Of a DNA stretch of 55,505 nucleotides, positions 45,901 to 53,442 are shown piece after piece. Both the position numbers and the translations under genes were made by a program. Source of the DNA: Clostridia bacterium (GTDB taxonomy: Bacteria > Bacillota > Clostridia > Oscillospirales > CAG-382); contig JAFXEB010000003.1 of NCBI GenBank assembly GCA_017521025.1, positions 1-55,505 of the forward strand, written 5' to 3'. Numbering within the stretch: the stretch's first letter is position 1; the number at the start of each line of letters is the position of its first letter. The notes beneath the pieces were generated by a model, which had not been told where the DNA came from, did not search any database, and was given only the letters and a program-made list of their open reading frames with translations.

Positions 45901-48900
45901 CAGAAACATCAAAACCAGTAATGACGGCAGTTGGGTGGTAGCCTCCAACGGTACCCCCGATTCTACTCAGAGCGCATGGCTCGGCGTTCTCGACTATGCC
46001 GATAAGAGCAAGTTCGCCCTTTACAGCGAAATTCTCAAGGCAGGCTACACAGGTTGGTTGGTCAACGGCGTCGACCTGAAGAACGATGCTTGTATGGCGT
46101 TCATTTCCGGCTATCAGGACAACACCCGTAATCCCGAGAACACAGTACTTGCCAGCTGGAAAGAGAATAAGCGCAGCGTTACGAACCTTCCCACCGCAAC
46201 AAACTGGAAGGTCAACGTGGATGACGTGCTTGTATATTCTCCCATAGTTGACGGCTCCGGCTCCTTCGCAAACGGCTCCTACAGACACGTTTGGGACTGG
46301 AACAACGTAACGATGTGGATCCCCAATACCACAGATCAGGCGATTTCCTACACCGTTACATGGATGTATTGGAAGAACGGCTCCAACAAGCTTTCCTACA
46401 ACGCATCTGACGGACGTGGTACCGATGACGCTCAGATAACCAACTTCCGCCTTACCACTACAGAGGAGCTTGGCTATTGGAAGACCTCTGAGAATTGGGA
46501 TACCCTCCGTCTTGACTCCACTATAGCAGATCCTACCGAGACCATGCTCGGCGTTAAGCCTCTTGCCAGCGCAGTAGTTGGCGAGGGCGAGGACGTACCC
46601 GCTATCAACGCATCCACCAACGATCCCGCAAACGCCGTTACCAACACCTTCGGTAAGGACAACTTCCTGACCCTCTCCTATGCGGCAATCGCCGCTACCG
46701 AGGAGGTAGGCACCACTACAACGACCACCACCTATTACCAGACCAAGAACAGGATAAACCTTTCTGTATCCAATGTTCCTGCTGAGGAAATAGAGCTTTA
46801 CAAGAACAACGCAATAGTATTTACTCAGTCCTACGAGGATCACCTTGCAGATGCAGGCACTCTTAAGGATTGGACGATACTTGAACTTAAGTACAACAGT
46901 TCCTATAACACATGGGTTCTTTCCCGTCTGTTTGAGGAGGGCGTTGATAAGAGCAGGTTCAACATCCACGCAGATAACAACACCATAATCATCGCCATCA
47001 ACTACACCTACAGCGCTGAGGACAGCAAGGTTTACGGCTTGTCCCGCGAGGCGGTTCTCTTCGGCTACACCAATAGGGAAGTGCTGAAGATGCTCACTCC
47101 CGAAATCAGATACTCCATGGGCGAGAGCAAGATAGTAGAAACACTGGCGAGCGAGGATGAAAGCCTCAGCGTGACCCAGTTTATAACCAGCAACGTATTC
47201 ATCAGGGAGAACTACAACGTGGCACAGGGCAAGATGTACTCTCTCAGGAACTATCCTACCTATTGGGATAACACCTATATGTATACCGAAAACTGGTTCA
47301 GAGAAAACAATACCGAGGACGGTCTTGCCGCATTCCTCGCAGTATACTCCGAGACTCCTCTTTACTACGTAAACGAAAAGGGCGAAATAGAGGGTAAGGC
47401 TAATACCGATGGCGACTACAGACAGGCGTTCAAGTACTACTACTCCTCTAACAAGGTCCTTAAGTTCGATACCAACCAGTACGGCAACGTATTGTACGTT
47501 CCTGCAGGTGTGGGTCAGCTTACCGACGGCATCAAGATGAGCGTTTATTCCGATACCTACTATGTAGAGTCTCTTGCAGATTACGCAATAGGCTACTTCG
47601 TACAGGACGGTATGGGCACTCCCGATGCTGACGTTATCGAGGACATCGACACTACTGACAGTGTTTACTCTTATATTCAGAAGCCTGACCTCAGTCACGA
47701 TGAGTATGAGGTTTCTGAGGACATCCGCACCCGTGAAGAAAATGTTATTATAGACCTTGGCTCTGTTGAGTATGGTCTGTCTGCCTTCAAGCTCCGCTTC
47801 CTCGGCGGCGGCGAGAACGGCGTAGCCTTCCCCACAAGCGTAGAGTTTGCTATCTCCACCGACGGCCTCAGCTATTCCTATATAGGCTCCGTTGCGCTGG
47901 ATGACACCGCCTTTGATAAGGGCGTGTTCGAGGATGAGTACGCTCACGCATCCGTTATCTTCACAGGCGCAACCGATACGGTATACGGCAACACCGTTGC
48001 AGACTACACCTTCGATCTGCAGACCGTTGGCGTTACCGCAAGGTATATCAAGGCAACTGTGATGAATCACTCTGCTCAGAACGCAAAGACCTTTATTTCT
48101 GAGTTCCAGGTAATTCAGAACGCCATTTACCCCGACGTACTTCCCAAGACCAACGCTTCCACGTGGATAGACGTTTCCGAGGATGCCATACTTATGTATC
48201 AGGACACTCTCGAGGTTTGGGACAACGTGTACAAGAAGGATTACGCATTTGCACTTGCTCCTACTCAGGCAGGCTACCTGTTTGCGGAAGACGAGGGCTA
48301 TGCAGACGATGGCAGAGCCAATAACAACACCAACACCTATCTCAAGGGTGAGCTTACCGACGGTATCGGCGGCACTGAGCTTTACAAGTACAGCTATGAC
48401 AGTACCCTCGTTCCTCCTGCACTGAACGGTACGGGCGGACTAAAGGATATGTCCGTGGGCTGGATGAAGGCTTATGCGGCAGAGGTTTCTCTCACCTTCG
48501 ATATGGGCTCCCTTAACAACGTGGGTTACGTTTCCGTTTATGCCCTTGAATCTAAGGACGGCGTTGATAAGATAACCATGCCTTACAACGTAACGGCTTA
48601 CGTTTCCGATGACAACACTTATTGGAACAAGGTAGCTACCGTAAACGCTAACGATAACGACAGCAGCGCTGTTTCTCTCAAGGGTCTTGACGTTGTTCTC
48701 GAGACGGATGAGTACATTGTATACAGATACAACCTCACCTTCGCAAGGGACGGCGAGCTTGGCTTGCAGCTTGATAACTACCGTTACGTTAAGGTGGTTG
48801 CAGAGACAGATGGCGGCGAGGACGGTTGGATATGCCTTACCGAGGTAGAGGTATACGAGGGTCATCCCTGCTATCCCGTTATCGACCTTACCGACTCAAA

Positions 48901-51214
48901 GTTTGAGAAGGTTGCCATAGGTATTCAGGGCGATGACGCAGAGAAGCAGAACAGCGAGGTTCGTCCCACCTTCTTCCGTGGCTTCTATGACAAGGCTCTG
49001 TATTCCGAGGATACTCCCACCGGTGACTATGAGCTGAACGTAGTATACAACGATAACCCTGCAGAGGATTATACAAGATACTATGTATTCGGCAACGTTG
49101 AGCAGCGTGCGCTTGACGGACGTGGTACGCCTTACTTCTACGGCGGCGACCAGCTCCTGCTCAGGGTTACCAACGAGAACCTTACAGCCTTTGACTATAA
49201 GTATCAGGGCGATTGGGTATCTACCTACAAGCTCCTTGCAGACAGCCGTATTTACTACAGAGACTGCAAGACTGACGGCACTGTAGCTACCACCCGCCTC
49301 TTTACCACCACGGCAGTTCCTACGCCTATGACCGTTTGTGACGTGCTTGCCCGTGATAAGTACACAGGCACCACTCCCGAGGGTTATATGGGCGACTACT
49401 CCTATTACTACCTGCCCATCTACCTTAAGAACTCTCTTGAGTACCTTAAGGCCGAGGGCTACGGCGTAGATAAGGACAACCAGAGCGCAAGCTACATCAA
49501 TATGCCCGAGAACAAGGTAGAGCTTACGGGTACCGTTAAGTGGGATACCAACTATGAGTCCATCTCCGACGAGTACGGCGACGACAAGAACGGTATATCC
49601 CTCAACCTGGCACCTCTCGGCGCAAAGACCAACCTTGCAAAGGTAAGCTACAATGGCACCGAGTACAACGCAAACACAACTCTCCGTTTCGGCTCCATCT
49701 GGTATATCGATGATGCGGCATATTATAACACCCATACTCACAGACAGCAGTACGGTACCCTTATAATGACGCTCAAGAACCTGAGCAGGTACCTTACCGA
49801 CACCTATCCCGATAACGCACCTTACACCTCTGTATTTGAGGATTACGGTCTGCCTCTGCAGGTACTCAACGCACCTACTGAGGTGACGGGCGTAACCGAG
49901 ATCAAGGGCGTGACCGAGGTGGTTAAGCTTGCAGGCGTGACCGAGGTCACCAAGCTCAGCGGCGTTACCGACGAGGGCGTGACCGCAGATAACGCTAAGT
50001 TCTCTCTTGTGGTGGACGGTGCAACCGTTTACTATACCTGTAACGAGGATATCGTTATGGACGCTGCCAACAACGTGGGCAGGGTATGGAAGAGCGGCAC
50101 AAGCTTCTTCTACCACGCAGACAGAAGGATAAGCAGCTACAAGTACACCACTACCGACGGCGGCGTGACGAAGTATTGGTACTGCACCGATGACGTTGCC
50201 CGTGTAAACTGGGTAGACGAAAACGGCCATTGGTATAGCCCCGACGAGACCGTGACCACCGCCGATAAGGTATACGCTATCGAGCTCACTAACGGAAGCA
50301 CGGTGTACTACTACAGCGAGACCGAGCAGCCCACCATCAAGATAATGAGCCGTGACAGCATCGGCACAGCACATTATTGGACCTGCAACGAGGATGTTCC
50401 AAGCTGGACCTATACCACTATTGACGGTAACACTACAAGGTACTGGTATTGCTCCAATTACGAGGGCATAGCAGGCGGCGTTGTTACCGTAGGCGATCAG
50501 CGCTACGCTACCGACAGCTCCGTATTCTATAACGGTCTTATCACTACCGTTGACGGCTCCGGTGAGACCAGATACTGGACTGCTCCCGACGAGGCAAGCT
50601 TCACTATGCTGAGTGCCCTTCTTGAGACTATTGATATCCCTGCAGATTACAGCTTTGACGAAAAGCAGGTAATGGCGGGTCTCGATATCTTCCTTGAATA
50701 CGCTAACAAGCACGTCAAGGGCAAGCAGGGTCAGAACGGTGAGTACCTCAGCTTTGGCGGTATCGTAAAGCACAGCCGTGCTAATAAGTACTACTACTTC
50801 AGCAATATCTCCACCGAGCTCGTTCCCAAGGATTACGAGAACGGCAACATTTTCGCAGGCGTGGACAGCGACAAGGCTGACGGTCAGAACAATACCCAGC
50901 TTCTTGGTATTTACAATTATGACCACCGTTACCTTGAGTTTGATGCAATACTCGCAGGCATTCCTGCTTCTCAGCAGGATGCGAAGGTAGTTGCAGTACC
51001 TTACGCCATCTATGCCAACAACTACGAATTCCTTGAGTTCGGCGAGCATCTCGGCGATGGTGATGCATATGTTGATACCACCTGGGGCGACATATTCAAT
51101 CACTACTACGGCGGCGAGAACGCAAGCAAGGATATCAGACGCTATGTATACGGCGGCGGCATCGCAAGGAGCGTTACCGATGTTCTTGCAGGTGCAAGCG
51201 AGCAGTACGACTGA
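36905..51214 (+). CDS. Giant (4,769-aa) modular secreted surface protein, discoidin-rich
   Basis: One uninterrupted 14.3-kb reading frame. Modules by residue: signal peptide/membrane segment (about 10-31); SGNH-hydrolase-like domain (about 60-250) with GDG at 73-75 for GDS and DGIY at 226-229 for DxxH, hence probably inactive; Fn3-like (360-440 and 1495-1590); discoidin-like modules with DLG and RYVK motifs near 490-650, 670-835, 930-1096, 1143-1317, 1331-1491, 1688-1841, 1846-1957, 2176-2306, 3436-3739 and 3794-3987; InlB-B/Flg_new-like (1594-1682); CBM9-like (about 2306-2850, KMLWDDEYLYIAL); short GVTE repeats (4322-4362); YWYC repeats (4369-4562); unique C-terminus. No LPxTG, SLH, dockerin or C-terminal membrane helix is seen. 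It is probably a glycan- or matrix-binding surface protein. Boundaries are estimates by eye. Confidence 0.9.
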   Translation: MERSIKNATGRILAGFLAVLMVLSLFVTVLGELDLDFLRASASGDDGGDVLHNNTAYSNTDYSVLTGKIALTGDGFGKDISADLMAVLGDASVKYYDINDVFTATDDISLVVFTCGTQMCVLNNKTVAEFTAEITRAVQALKVRGYDVVLVTPGPVTEYGADNYYATHTGLWTPDQVASGINVTNRLSDAVAAVNSVAEAEGVDVISLYGKSKLSGEDEYMEGSADGIYPGPKGYTLMTRWIAEYVSENYVFARTSLGTETLSGEYTDIDLGKSYDDIDAVVLTFDKGTAIPEKVSVQTAKAYEDQWFEAIADVEIKQDYEGKYVASLVFESATAQYIRISAEGGSFAAGTSASIYQTKLANPVVTYPVAGDEVTTKHAFNLEWSDVAGADRYDVVIADSDGNIVKKFTTSEDTQAIPTGLFKDGVSYSFSIESVCSGYVDSGAHKGSGVSGDFSAADDAVYKGSSETISDSVSAGKLVTLGDQELLSLGASATYNGTHTDVFTDGIMADYVGDTDTMIRLHSYNSAIHVCQVDIDLGKEVSAVTGVFFDAAFFAVSHSANAKPKSIKVYYGADGSDLSDPNHYVDPREMTIGESIRTMAFNKTSEARGEMTRFAETVGGTNVRYITLLFEFENLENSDFWLDEIYVLGTSEDSGVIARDGVSVLNAGLVGANRFDGGYSSGDWITDPRFVAVAANMSAKPVELIVNLNADMGNNAIGHGNNYITGLELSFAVDTDAIRPSSIVVSIRKENETEWITVGGKVYIDHGTVSAGDAEFVTEFIPLTMADASDVEAAYVKITLYSDIYNSSVPASFDSTGKWGKWFALSHMDILGGQYIESIEADGATAAYHANFLQNTSLVGRTNFGDVNNTDIWNTISWKNAPYATTHSGYLESNGNITAGKVYWASETLNSSAANATEGGATAKADSNLAIGTKYKYTVGTAHTRSKDSALIGAYGAGVLTNGSKPTTYDHNTATSYQAYNNIFRVESGGSLMVELIFDLGSKSNVSSLKLYGYDHNTSFGVIGSSNAKTFTASIADTENGSYTQLGSLSYAASTKTGAYTATITGTGTGRYVKLTLTNITYVSLLSEIEIYGSVYSDAPVGGEIANVAPYGTYAYFGMLPGDGMGLVEGSGIALPEDYQVPNYSATLSSTIAQGGTGHRNTLGEYAKGKLNDNMFAIYSNGVTPYRWMGFYQNPTTKPDGMTIVFDLGAEYSIKDVYFRNPRRGGASNAGVYNVTYYFSDDNTNWTTGQKGAWAADGTLPQSSTNTTAWAIYKNSTTAPTGSYRYVKINIDNGAATGDSASQNFYLDEVVINGYLGVAEGPDKEKKNWALSELGGQYMGVLGAIYSSYPEVYTGGGSTWDSFHSGKLNDGSIATGNPGGTTNHVGLTKDWSTAQITLVVKLASRVDISDVKLFTGPYSSTYPSYLNVKVGETSDESEAVAFGETTSYSTYSGSTVSHTVNGSATGKYVFITTSSTVYLTQITEIQVNGIKSAQLDAPIITSHRDEQEIGVDTLLEWDIIPSPEPGTIVTYSVDVTDATGNTVSVTTGLASNHIELDSTPFAAGEGYYTITVSSNANGWDPGVTTLVVYYAPKYILTFNAAEGAHLKSSGQSVQSVQFGIYAGSSWTSDEVLGAVSSIVALPYTGADGKVYYFSHWIDGDGNKHIPTSGTISANYTFEAQYTLSDTTGVLTDTRLTDGVIYDGRGALSNYYFTFTNTNQSYDYVIIDLGEIYYSLTEFDVSFYAMNGDLPFQITFEVSSKLYVPTISQGAAFDDADWHYVSVVQEDSYRYDSKTGRYSFDDDVKHAPIIDGAFGRYVKVTFYYDTDCDGVYVDEIMVSGSEEHDHTNIAEEKQASVGGVYTASLTDGVEDATAEGTSFIVELEDVKTGIESFQLVGAGNTEAEFLISAGGDSFYSVETVAGVNGTYKLSDTVSARRVKIVLAEKKAISEIRVFGDPGRENFYLDTGRTSTIYLKSGTLSLDNVVSLGAVDAKLYGTDTPGTATYANGALGSGSGFAMTDGADVGYANGISYVDTAKGRLWYGMYSSKKGINNYINAIVAVQWKPTLDSTAVQFVIGTKTYKFEFNGDVNKGFVVLQSGSAVPYSYNASRTGDNWIVEFTVAYADVSSSATPNIPVDLSYSLTAYEGTASVGTTGTLTYRTNGTTAGWDYSNNNSSWTTISGYSGDVVAWMELDRVYYGLNTFAVSVLDAKNRGYSAPDSIRFQVSMDNATWTDVGYTAKKAVGDYRYYEQYQPSEAYVYNFSVNFEGISAKYVRAVMTVADVSKKVAVQEFWVNALPESLKISGGDQASNSFDYKMLWDDEYLYIALQYEEDEVPFYTASHDYYETYTMNYDTSKWNQTGAVTTSGPNAFAKSSMFYDESTGFFQLSHDITRAGDANTTALGYSNNDSKNFKFYKVSSIKWNLGYTVSDADFVYGAANLASSIETSTTVYGTDAGGKPTLADTSVMNGYILVSDGYALSQDIDGSSLSAKPITVEGNTIPASQITNDLVWFFESSDLATEMTDYSKSLGDYLIYGFRYENAVTSHVDKAFFDGIHAMQYTKYYLTRAYQGLLWENLYTFPRDAKTPNTLFAISGMPTYTESAESINARNNHSAPDINWNVVRDSATGSWSLYLYSQGKESYNYYLDNVDGRSSFRLFMSVANLNDTARYDYGNFDFVLDTYILDDATITLKNGEVVPLTAENNAKYGAGIASSEFQNAWNGYKNVEFKSTALGMTGETNNYKLDVTKLKGKAKASQSANGQNLFTVEIAIPFTQLGFTMDKTENVVNKWGNFYTKMGIEKPLGKRTLMQFDSDYGYTADNQTTTDMTGIDEFYYYVDASEFGYVIQMAPEGKGYQDLSYTDGEGYATISSVRGEVLNTVNGSEIQYTPSTFEISKIHSTNADPEYADVVADLNSRDAFSYVEEDGIYYFTSQLDSNRIINQGGNISTELMIPAGGAYFSFDWKVQSETSDTLSVWLETTDTWNAQYADWIDTYNCGIPYRNIKTSNDGSWVVASNGTPDSTQSAWLGVLDYADKSKFALYSEILKAGYTGWLVNGVDLKNDACMAFISGYQDNTRNPENTVLASWKENKRSVTNLPTATNWKVNVDDVLVYSPIVDGSGSFANGSYRHVWDWNNVTMWIPNTTDQAISYTVTWMYWKNGSNKLSYNASDGRGTDDAQITNFRLTTTEELGYWKTSENWDTLRLDSTIADPTETMLGVKPLASAVVGEGEDVPAINASTNDPANAVTNTFGKDNFLTLSYAAIAATEEVGTTTTTTTYYQTKNRINLSVSNVPAEEIELYKNNAIVFTQSYEDHLADAGTLKDWTILELKYNSSYNTWVLSRLFEEGVDKSRFNIHADNNTIIIAINYTYSAEDSKVYGLSREAVLFGYTNREVLKMLTPEIRYSMGESKIVETLASEDESLSVTQFITSNVFIRENYNVAQGKMYSLRNYPTYWDNTYMYTENWFRENNTEDGLAAFLAVYSETPLYYVNEKGEIEGKANTDGDYRQAFKYYYSSNKVLKFDTNQYGNVLYVPAGVGQLTDGIKMSVYSDTYYVESLADYAIGYFVQDGMGTPDADVIEDIDTTDSVYSYIQKPDLSHDEYEVSEDIRTREENVIIDLGSVEYGLSAFKLRFLGGGENGVAFPTSVEFAISTDGLSYSYIGSVALDDTAFDKGVFEDEYAHASVIFTGATDTVYGNTVADYTFDLQTVGVTARYIKATVMNHSAQNAKTFISEFQVIQNAIYPDVLPKTNASTWIDVSEDAILMYQDTLEVWDNVYKKDYAFALAPTQAGYLFAEDEGYADDGRANNNTNTYLKGELTDGIGGTELYKYSYDSTLVPPALNGTGGLKDMSVGWMKAYAAEVSLTFDMGSLNNVGYVSVYALESKDGVDKITMPYNVTAYVSDDNTYWNKVATVNANDNDSSAVSLKGLDVVLETDEYIVYRYNLTFARDGELGLQLDNYRYVKVVAETDGGEDGWICLTEVEVYEGHPCYPVIDLTDSKFEKVAIGIQGDDAEKQNSEVRPTFFRGFYDKALYSEDTPTGDYELNVVYNDNPAEDYTRYYVFGNVEQRALDGRGTPYFYGGDQLLLRVTNENLTAFDYKYQGDWVSTYKLLADSRIYYRDCKTDGTVATTRLFTTTAVPTPMTVCDVLARDKYTGTTPEGYMGDYSYYYLPIYLKNSLEYLKAEGYGVDKDNQSASYINMPENKVELTGTVKWDTNYESISDEYGDDKNGISLNLAPLGAKTNLAKVSYNGTEYNANTTLRFGSIWYIDDAAYYNTHTHRQQYGTLIMTLKNLSRYLTDTYPDNAPYTSVFEDYGLPLQVLNAPTEVTGVTEIKGVTEVVKLAGVTEVTKLSGVTDEGVTADNAKFSLVVDGATVYYTCNEDIVMDAANNVGRVWKSGTSFFYHADRRISSYKYTTTDGGVTKYWYCTDDVARVNWVDENGHWYSPDETVTTADKVYAIELTNGSTVYYYSETEQPTIKIMSRDSIGTAHYWTCNEDVPSWTYTTIDGNTTRYWYCSNYEGIAGGVVTVGDQRYATDSSVFYNGLITTVDGSGETRYWTAPDEASFTMLSALLETIDIPADYSFDEKQVMAGLDIFLEYANKHVKGKQGQNGEYLSFGGIVKHSRANKYYYFSNISTELVPKDYENGNIFAGVDSDKADGQNNTQLLGIYNYDHRYLEFDAILAGIPASQQDAKVVAVPYAIYANNYEFLEFGEHLGDGDAYVDTTWGDIFNHYYGGENASKDIRRYVYGGGIARSVTDVLAGASEQYD
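50009..50590 (+). repeat. Tandem 43-46-residue YWYC repeats within the giant protein
   Basis: Four and a half protein-level repeats start at residues 4369, 4415, 4460, 4504 and 4547. The unit is TT-x-DG-xx-T-x-YWYC followed by acidic residues, and a half-period of about 22 residues repeats the aromatic-acidic pattern (GHWYSPDE, HYWTCNEDV). The look is that of choline/glucan-binding-type aromatic repeats, but with recurrent cysteines. The repeats are diverged at the DNA level. Confidence 0.7.
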
Positions 51215-51249
51215 TAACTGCGTGCTTTCACGCACAACAGTAAAAGAGA

Positions 51250-51282
51250 AAAGGGGGCGTCGGGCAACCGACGCCCCCTTTG
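51250..51282 (+). terminator. Terminator after the giant gene
   Basis: A GC-rich 11-bp stem GGGGGCGTCGG/CCGACGCCCCC with a GCAA tetraloop, preceded by AAA and followed by TTTG, lies 36 nt after the stop. Confidence 0.93.
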
Positions 51283-51381
51283 TTATCTTCGTTAACACCA
51301 TAGCTCCTTGTGATTATGCACAAAATGAATGGCTGTCCTTTGTCAAAATGGGAGAAAAAACCTTTACAAACAATACTTTGC

Positions 51382-51410
51382 TTGACTTTTTATCCAAAGT
51401 AATATAAAAT
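51382..51410 (+). promoter_or_regulatory. Promoter of the dockerin-peptidase gene
   Basis: TTGACT (51382-51387), 17 nt, TAAAAT (51405-51410). The start codon follows about 50 nt later, so this gene is expressed separately from the giant gene. Confidence 0.75.
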
Positions 51411-51461
51411 CAAAGTGTATGTATATGGTTTCTATGCGATAAATAAATGGAGGTTTTGGAT

Positions 51462-53183
51462 ATGAAAAACTTTGTTTCCGCTACCAAGAAGCTTCTCGGC
51501 TGCCTGCTGGTAGTCTGCTTCTTGATGTCTCTTCACGTTGGCATCCTTTCCGCTACCGCAGTTTATGAGGACTGGGTAATGATCGTTCAGAACGACACTA
51601 AGTGGACAGGTGCAGCTAATACCTACGGCACAGGTACCCTTAGAGCAACGGGCTGCGGTATATTCTCTCTTGTTAATGCAGTTGGTTACCTTACGGGTAA
51701 TGCAATGGACGTAAACGAGGTTGCCGCTTGGGCATACAGCATCGGCGCTTATAATAAGGGCGGCGCAGACGGTACATACAGATTAGAGCTTTATCCTAAA
51801 GTAACCGCAAAGTACGGCGCAAGATACGGCTTTTCTCTTGACTGTAACGGCACTTCGGGCTGGTGGTCCACCGTTAATAACTCTGTACTTAAGAACCACC
51901 TTGCAAATGGCGGCACCGCTATTGCTCACGTGCCCAACCACTTCATAGCGCTGGTTGATTATAATGCTTCCAGTGACTCCTTCCACGTGCTGGACAGCTA
52001 TCCCACCAACGGTAGAAACGACTACCCCGGTGATGTATGGCGTACTACCTATCAGCTTACCAGCGCAAACTCTTATATGACCGTTGACTGGTGGTGCCTC
52101 CTTTCCGAGGACGGTATTCAGACCCCCGTTGTTACCGCTCCCACTACTGTAGAGCACGGCGCTACCCTTACCGCAAGCTGGGCGGCTGTTAATAAGGCTA
52201 CCTCTTATAGCTACAAGGCAGAGGTTTATCAGGGTGAGATGAGTGCTACCACCGCTACCACCGTAGCAAGCGGCACTACCACAGGCACCTCCTTCACCGT
52301 TCCCGCACAGAGCTCCGGTAAGTATATGAAGATATCCGTTACCGCTACCGACGGCAGCAACTCCAAGACGGGTACCGCTACCGTAATGATGGGACCTTGG
52401 GTAGGCTCCTATCCTACAACTGTTGAGTATATCCCCGTTGCAGACGTTAACGGCACTCAGAGCGCCAGCAACAGCACTATCTGGAACTCGTCCAAGGGCA
52501 CTACCTTCGGTATGACGTGGTGGCGAGCCTTCCTCTGCTCACCAAACGCTGACGGTACCTATACCGTAAATACCATTTACGAGAACGGTGCCGAAAAGAG
52601 CGTTTCCGTAACGGGCAAAAACGTGCTTTGGGCTATCCACAGCGCTTATGCCAACTATGAATACTGTACAGACATCGTTGTGGGCGATAAGCTCACCTTC
52701 AAGGGCGTCTATATTGATAAAGCGACCGTCCGTGGCTCGGGTTACGTGCTTGTAAACGGCGGCGTGCCCATCGGCCCCACCTCCCTTACTATCAAGGCAG
52801 GCAACGATATGAAGTTTGATGCAGAGTATCTTGATGATGTTTCTGCAGGTGTAACCGGCGATCAGCTTAAGGCTATGTTCAATGAGGAGTCTCAGTATAT
52901 TTCCATTAAGAACACTGCAGGCGCCGCTGTTACCACGGGTGCTGTTGGCACCGGCTGCACTGTCAGCCTTATAGTAAACAACGTAACCGTTTCCACCTAT
53001 ACCGTAATAGTTCCCGGTGACCTTAACGGTGACGCCTCTATTACCTCTGCTGACCTTATGACCGTAGGTCTCTCCGTAACGGGCGCCGTTAAGGTGGATG
53101 CTGTAGGCACCAAGGCCGCAGATATGGACGGCTCCGGCGAGGTTGGCGCTACCGACTACTTGGCTATCAAGACCAAGATCTGA
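51462..53183 (+). CDS. Secreted C39/papain-like cysteine peptidase with C-terminal dockerin
   Basis: This 573-residue protein has a signal peptide ending near residue 33 and a papain-like C39-type domain (about 35-215). Its candidate triad is Cys65 (RATGCGIFSLVNAVGYL), His160 (PNHFIALVDYN) and Asp178 (VLDSYP). An Fn3-like module (about 225-310), an unassigned region (about 320-435) and a beta domain follow. A type-I dockerin (517-573) has two calcium loops, DLNGDASITSAD and DMDGSGEVGATD. Dockerins plug into cohesins of cellulosome-like scaffolds or act as stand-alone modules. The ATG at 51462 follows GGAGG; an ATG five codons earlier lies in that site. The peptidase activity is inferred. Confidence 0.82.
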   Translation: MKNFVSATKKLLGCLLVVCFLMSLHVGILSATAVYEDWVMIVQNDTKWTGAANTYGTGTLRATGCGIFSLVNAVGYLTGNAMDVNEVAAWAYSIGAYNKGGADGTYRLELYPKVTAKYGARYGFSLDCNGTSGWWSTVNNSVLKNHLANGGTAIAHVPNHFIALVDYNASSDSFHVLDSYPTNGRNDYPGDVWRTTYQLTSANSYMTVDWWCLLSEDGIQTPVVTAPTTVEHGATLTASWAAVNKATSYSYKAEVYQGEMSATTATTVASGTTTGTSFTVPAQSSGKYMKISVTATDGSNSKTGTATVMMGPWVGSYPTTVEYIPVADVNGTQSASNSTIWNSSKGTTFGMTWWRAFLCSPNADGTYTVNTIYENGAEKSVSVTGKNVLWAIHSAYANYEYCTDIVVGDKLTFKGVYIDKATVRGSGYVLVNGGVPIGPTSLTIKAGNDMKFDAEYLDDVSAGVTGDQLKAMFNEESQYISIKNTAGAAVTTGAVGTGCTVSLIVNNVTVSTYTVIVPGDLNGDASITSADLMTVGLSVTGAVKVDAVGTKAADMDGSGEVGATDYLAIKTKI

Positions 53184-53229
53184 TAGACATCGTCGAATTT
53201 TTGGGTTTTAAAACACAATAGCAAACACT

Positions 53230-53260
53230 GCGGGAGAGGCGATTTGTCCTCTCCCGCTTT
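53230..53260 (+). terminator. Terminator after the dockerin-peptidase gene
   Basis: GCGGGAGAGG (53230-53239) and CCTCTCCCGC (53248-53257) form a 10-bp stem followed by TTTCCTTT. Confidence 0.9.
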
Positions 53261-53340
53261 CCTTTGTGCGTCAAAAAAGGCTCCGTTCAAAAAAAGCACA
53301 GCCAATATCCGCTAAATCGATAAAAATATAAAAATAATCC

Positions 53341-53369
53341 TTGCAATATCAACGCATTTGTGATAATCT
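53341..53369 (+). promoter_or_regulatory. Possible promoter of the malate dehydrogenase/malic enzyme genes
   Basis: TTGCAA (53341-53346), 17 nt, TAATCT (53364-53369), in an AT-rich stretch between the terminator and the start at 53443. The -10 box is weak; GATAAT at 53362 is an alternative with shorter spacing. Confidence 0.45.
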
Positions 53370-53442
53370 ATGAAAAGAGGGGAGAGGATGTAATTTCCAC
53401 CTCTTAAACACAGTAAATAATTTTGAAAGGAATGATATTTTT

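Noticed and set aside
36905..51214. LPxTG sorting signal, SLH domains or dockerin on the giant protein
   Set aside because: The C-terminus (to ASEQYD) has no LPxTG-helix-Arg/Lys pattern, SLH motif or paired calcium loops. The anchoring mode is therefore unknown.
48896..51301. Very long minus-strand frames opposite the giant gene (also 37463-39565 and 45740-48070)
   Set aside because: They are antisense shadows caused by the strong codon bias of the plus-strand gene. The translations are low-complexity Val/Leu/Cys-rich sequences without domains, ribosome binding sites or promoters.
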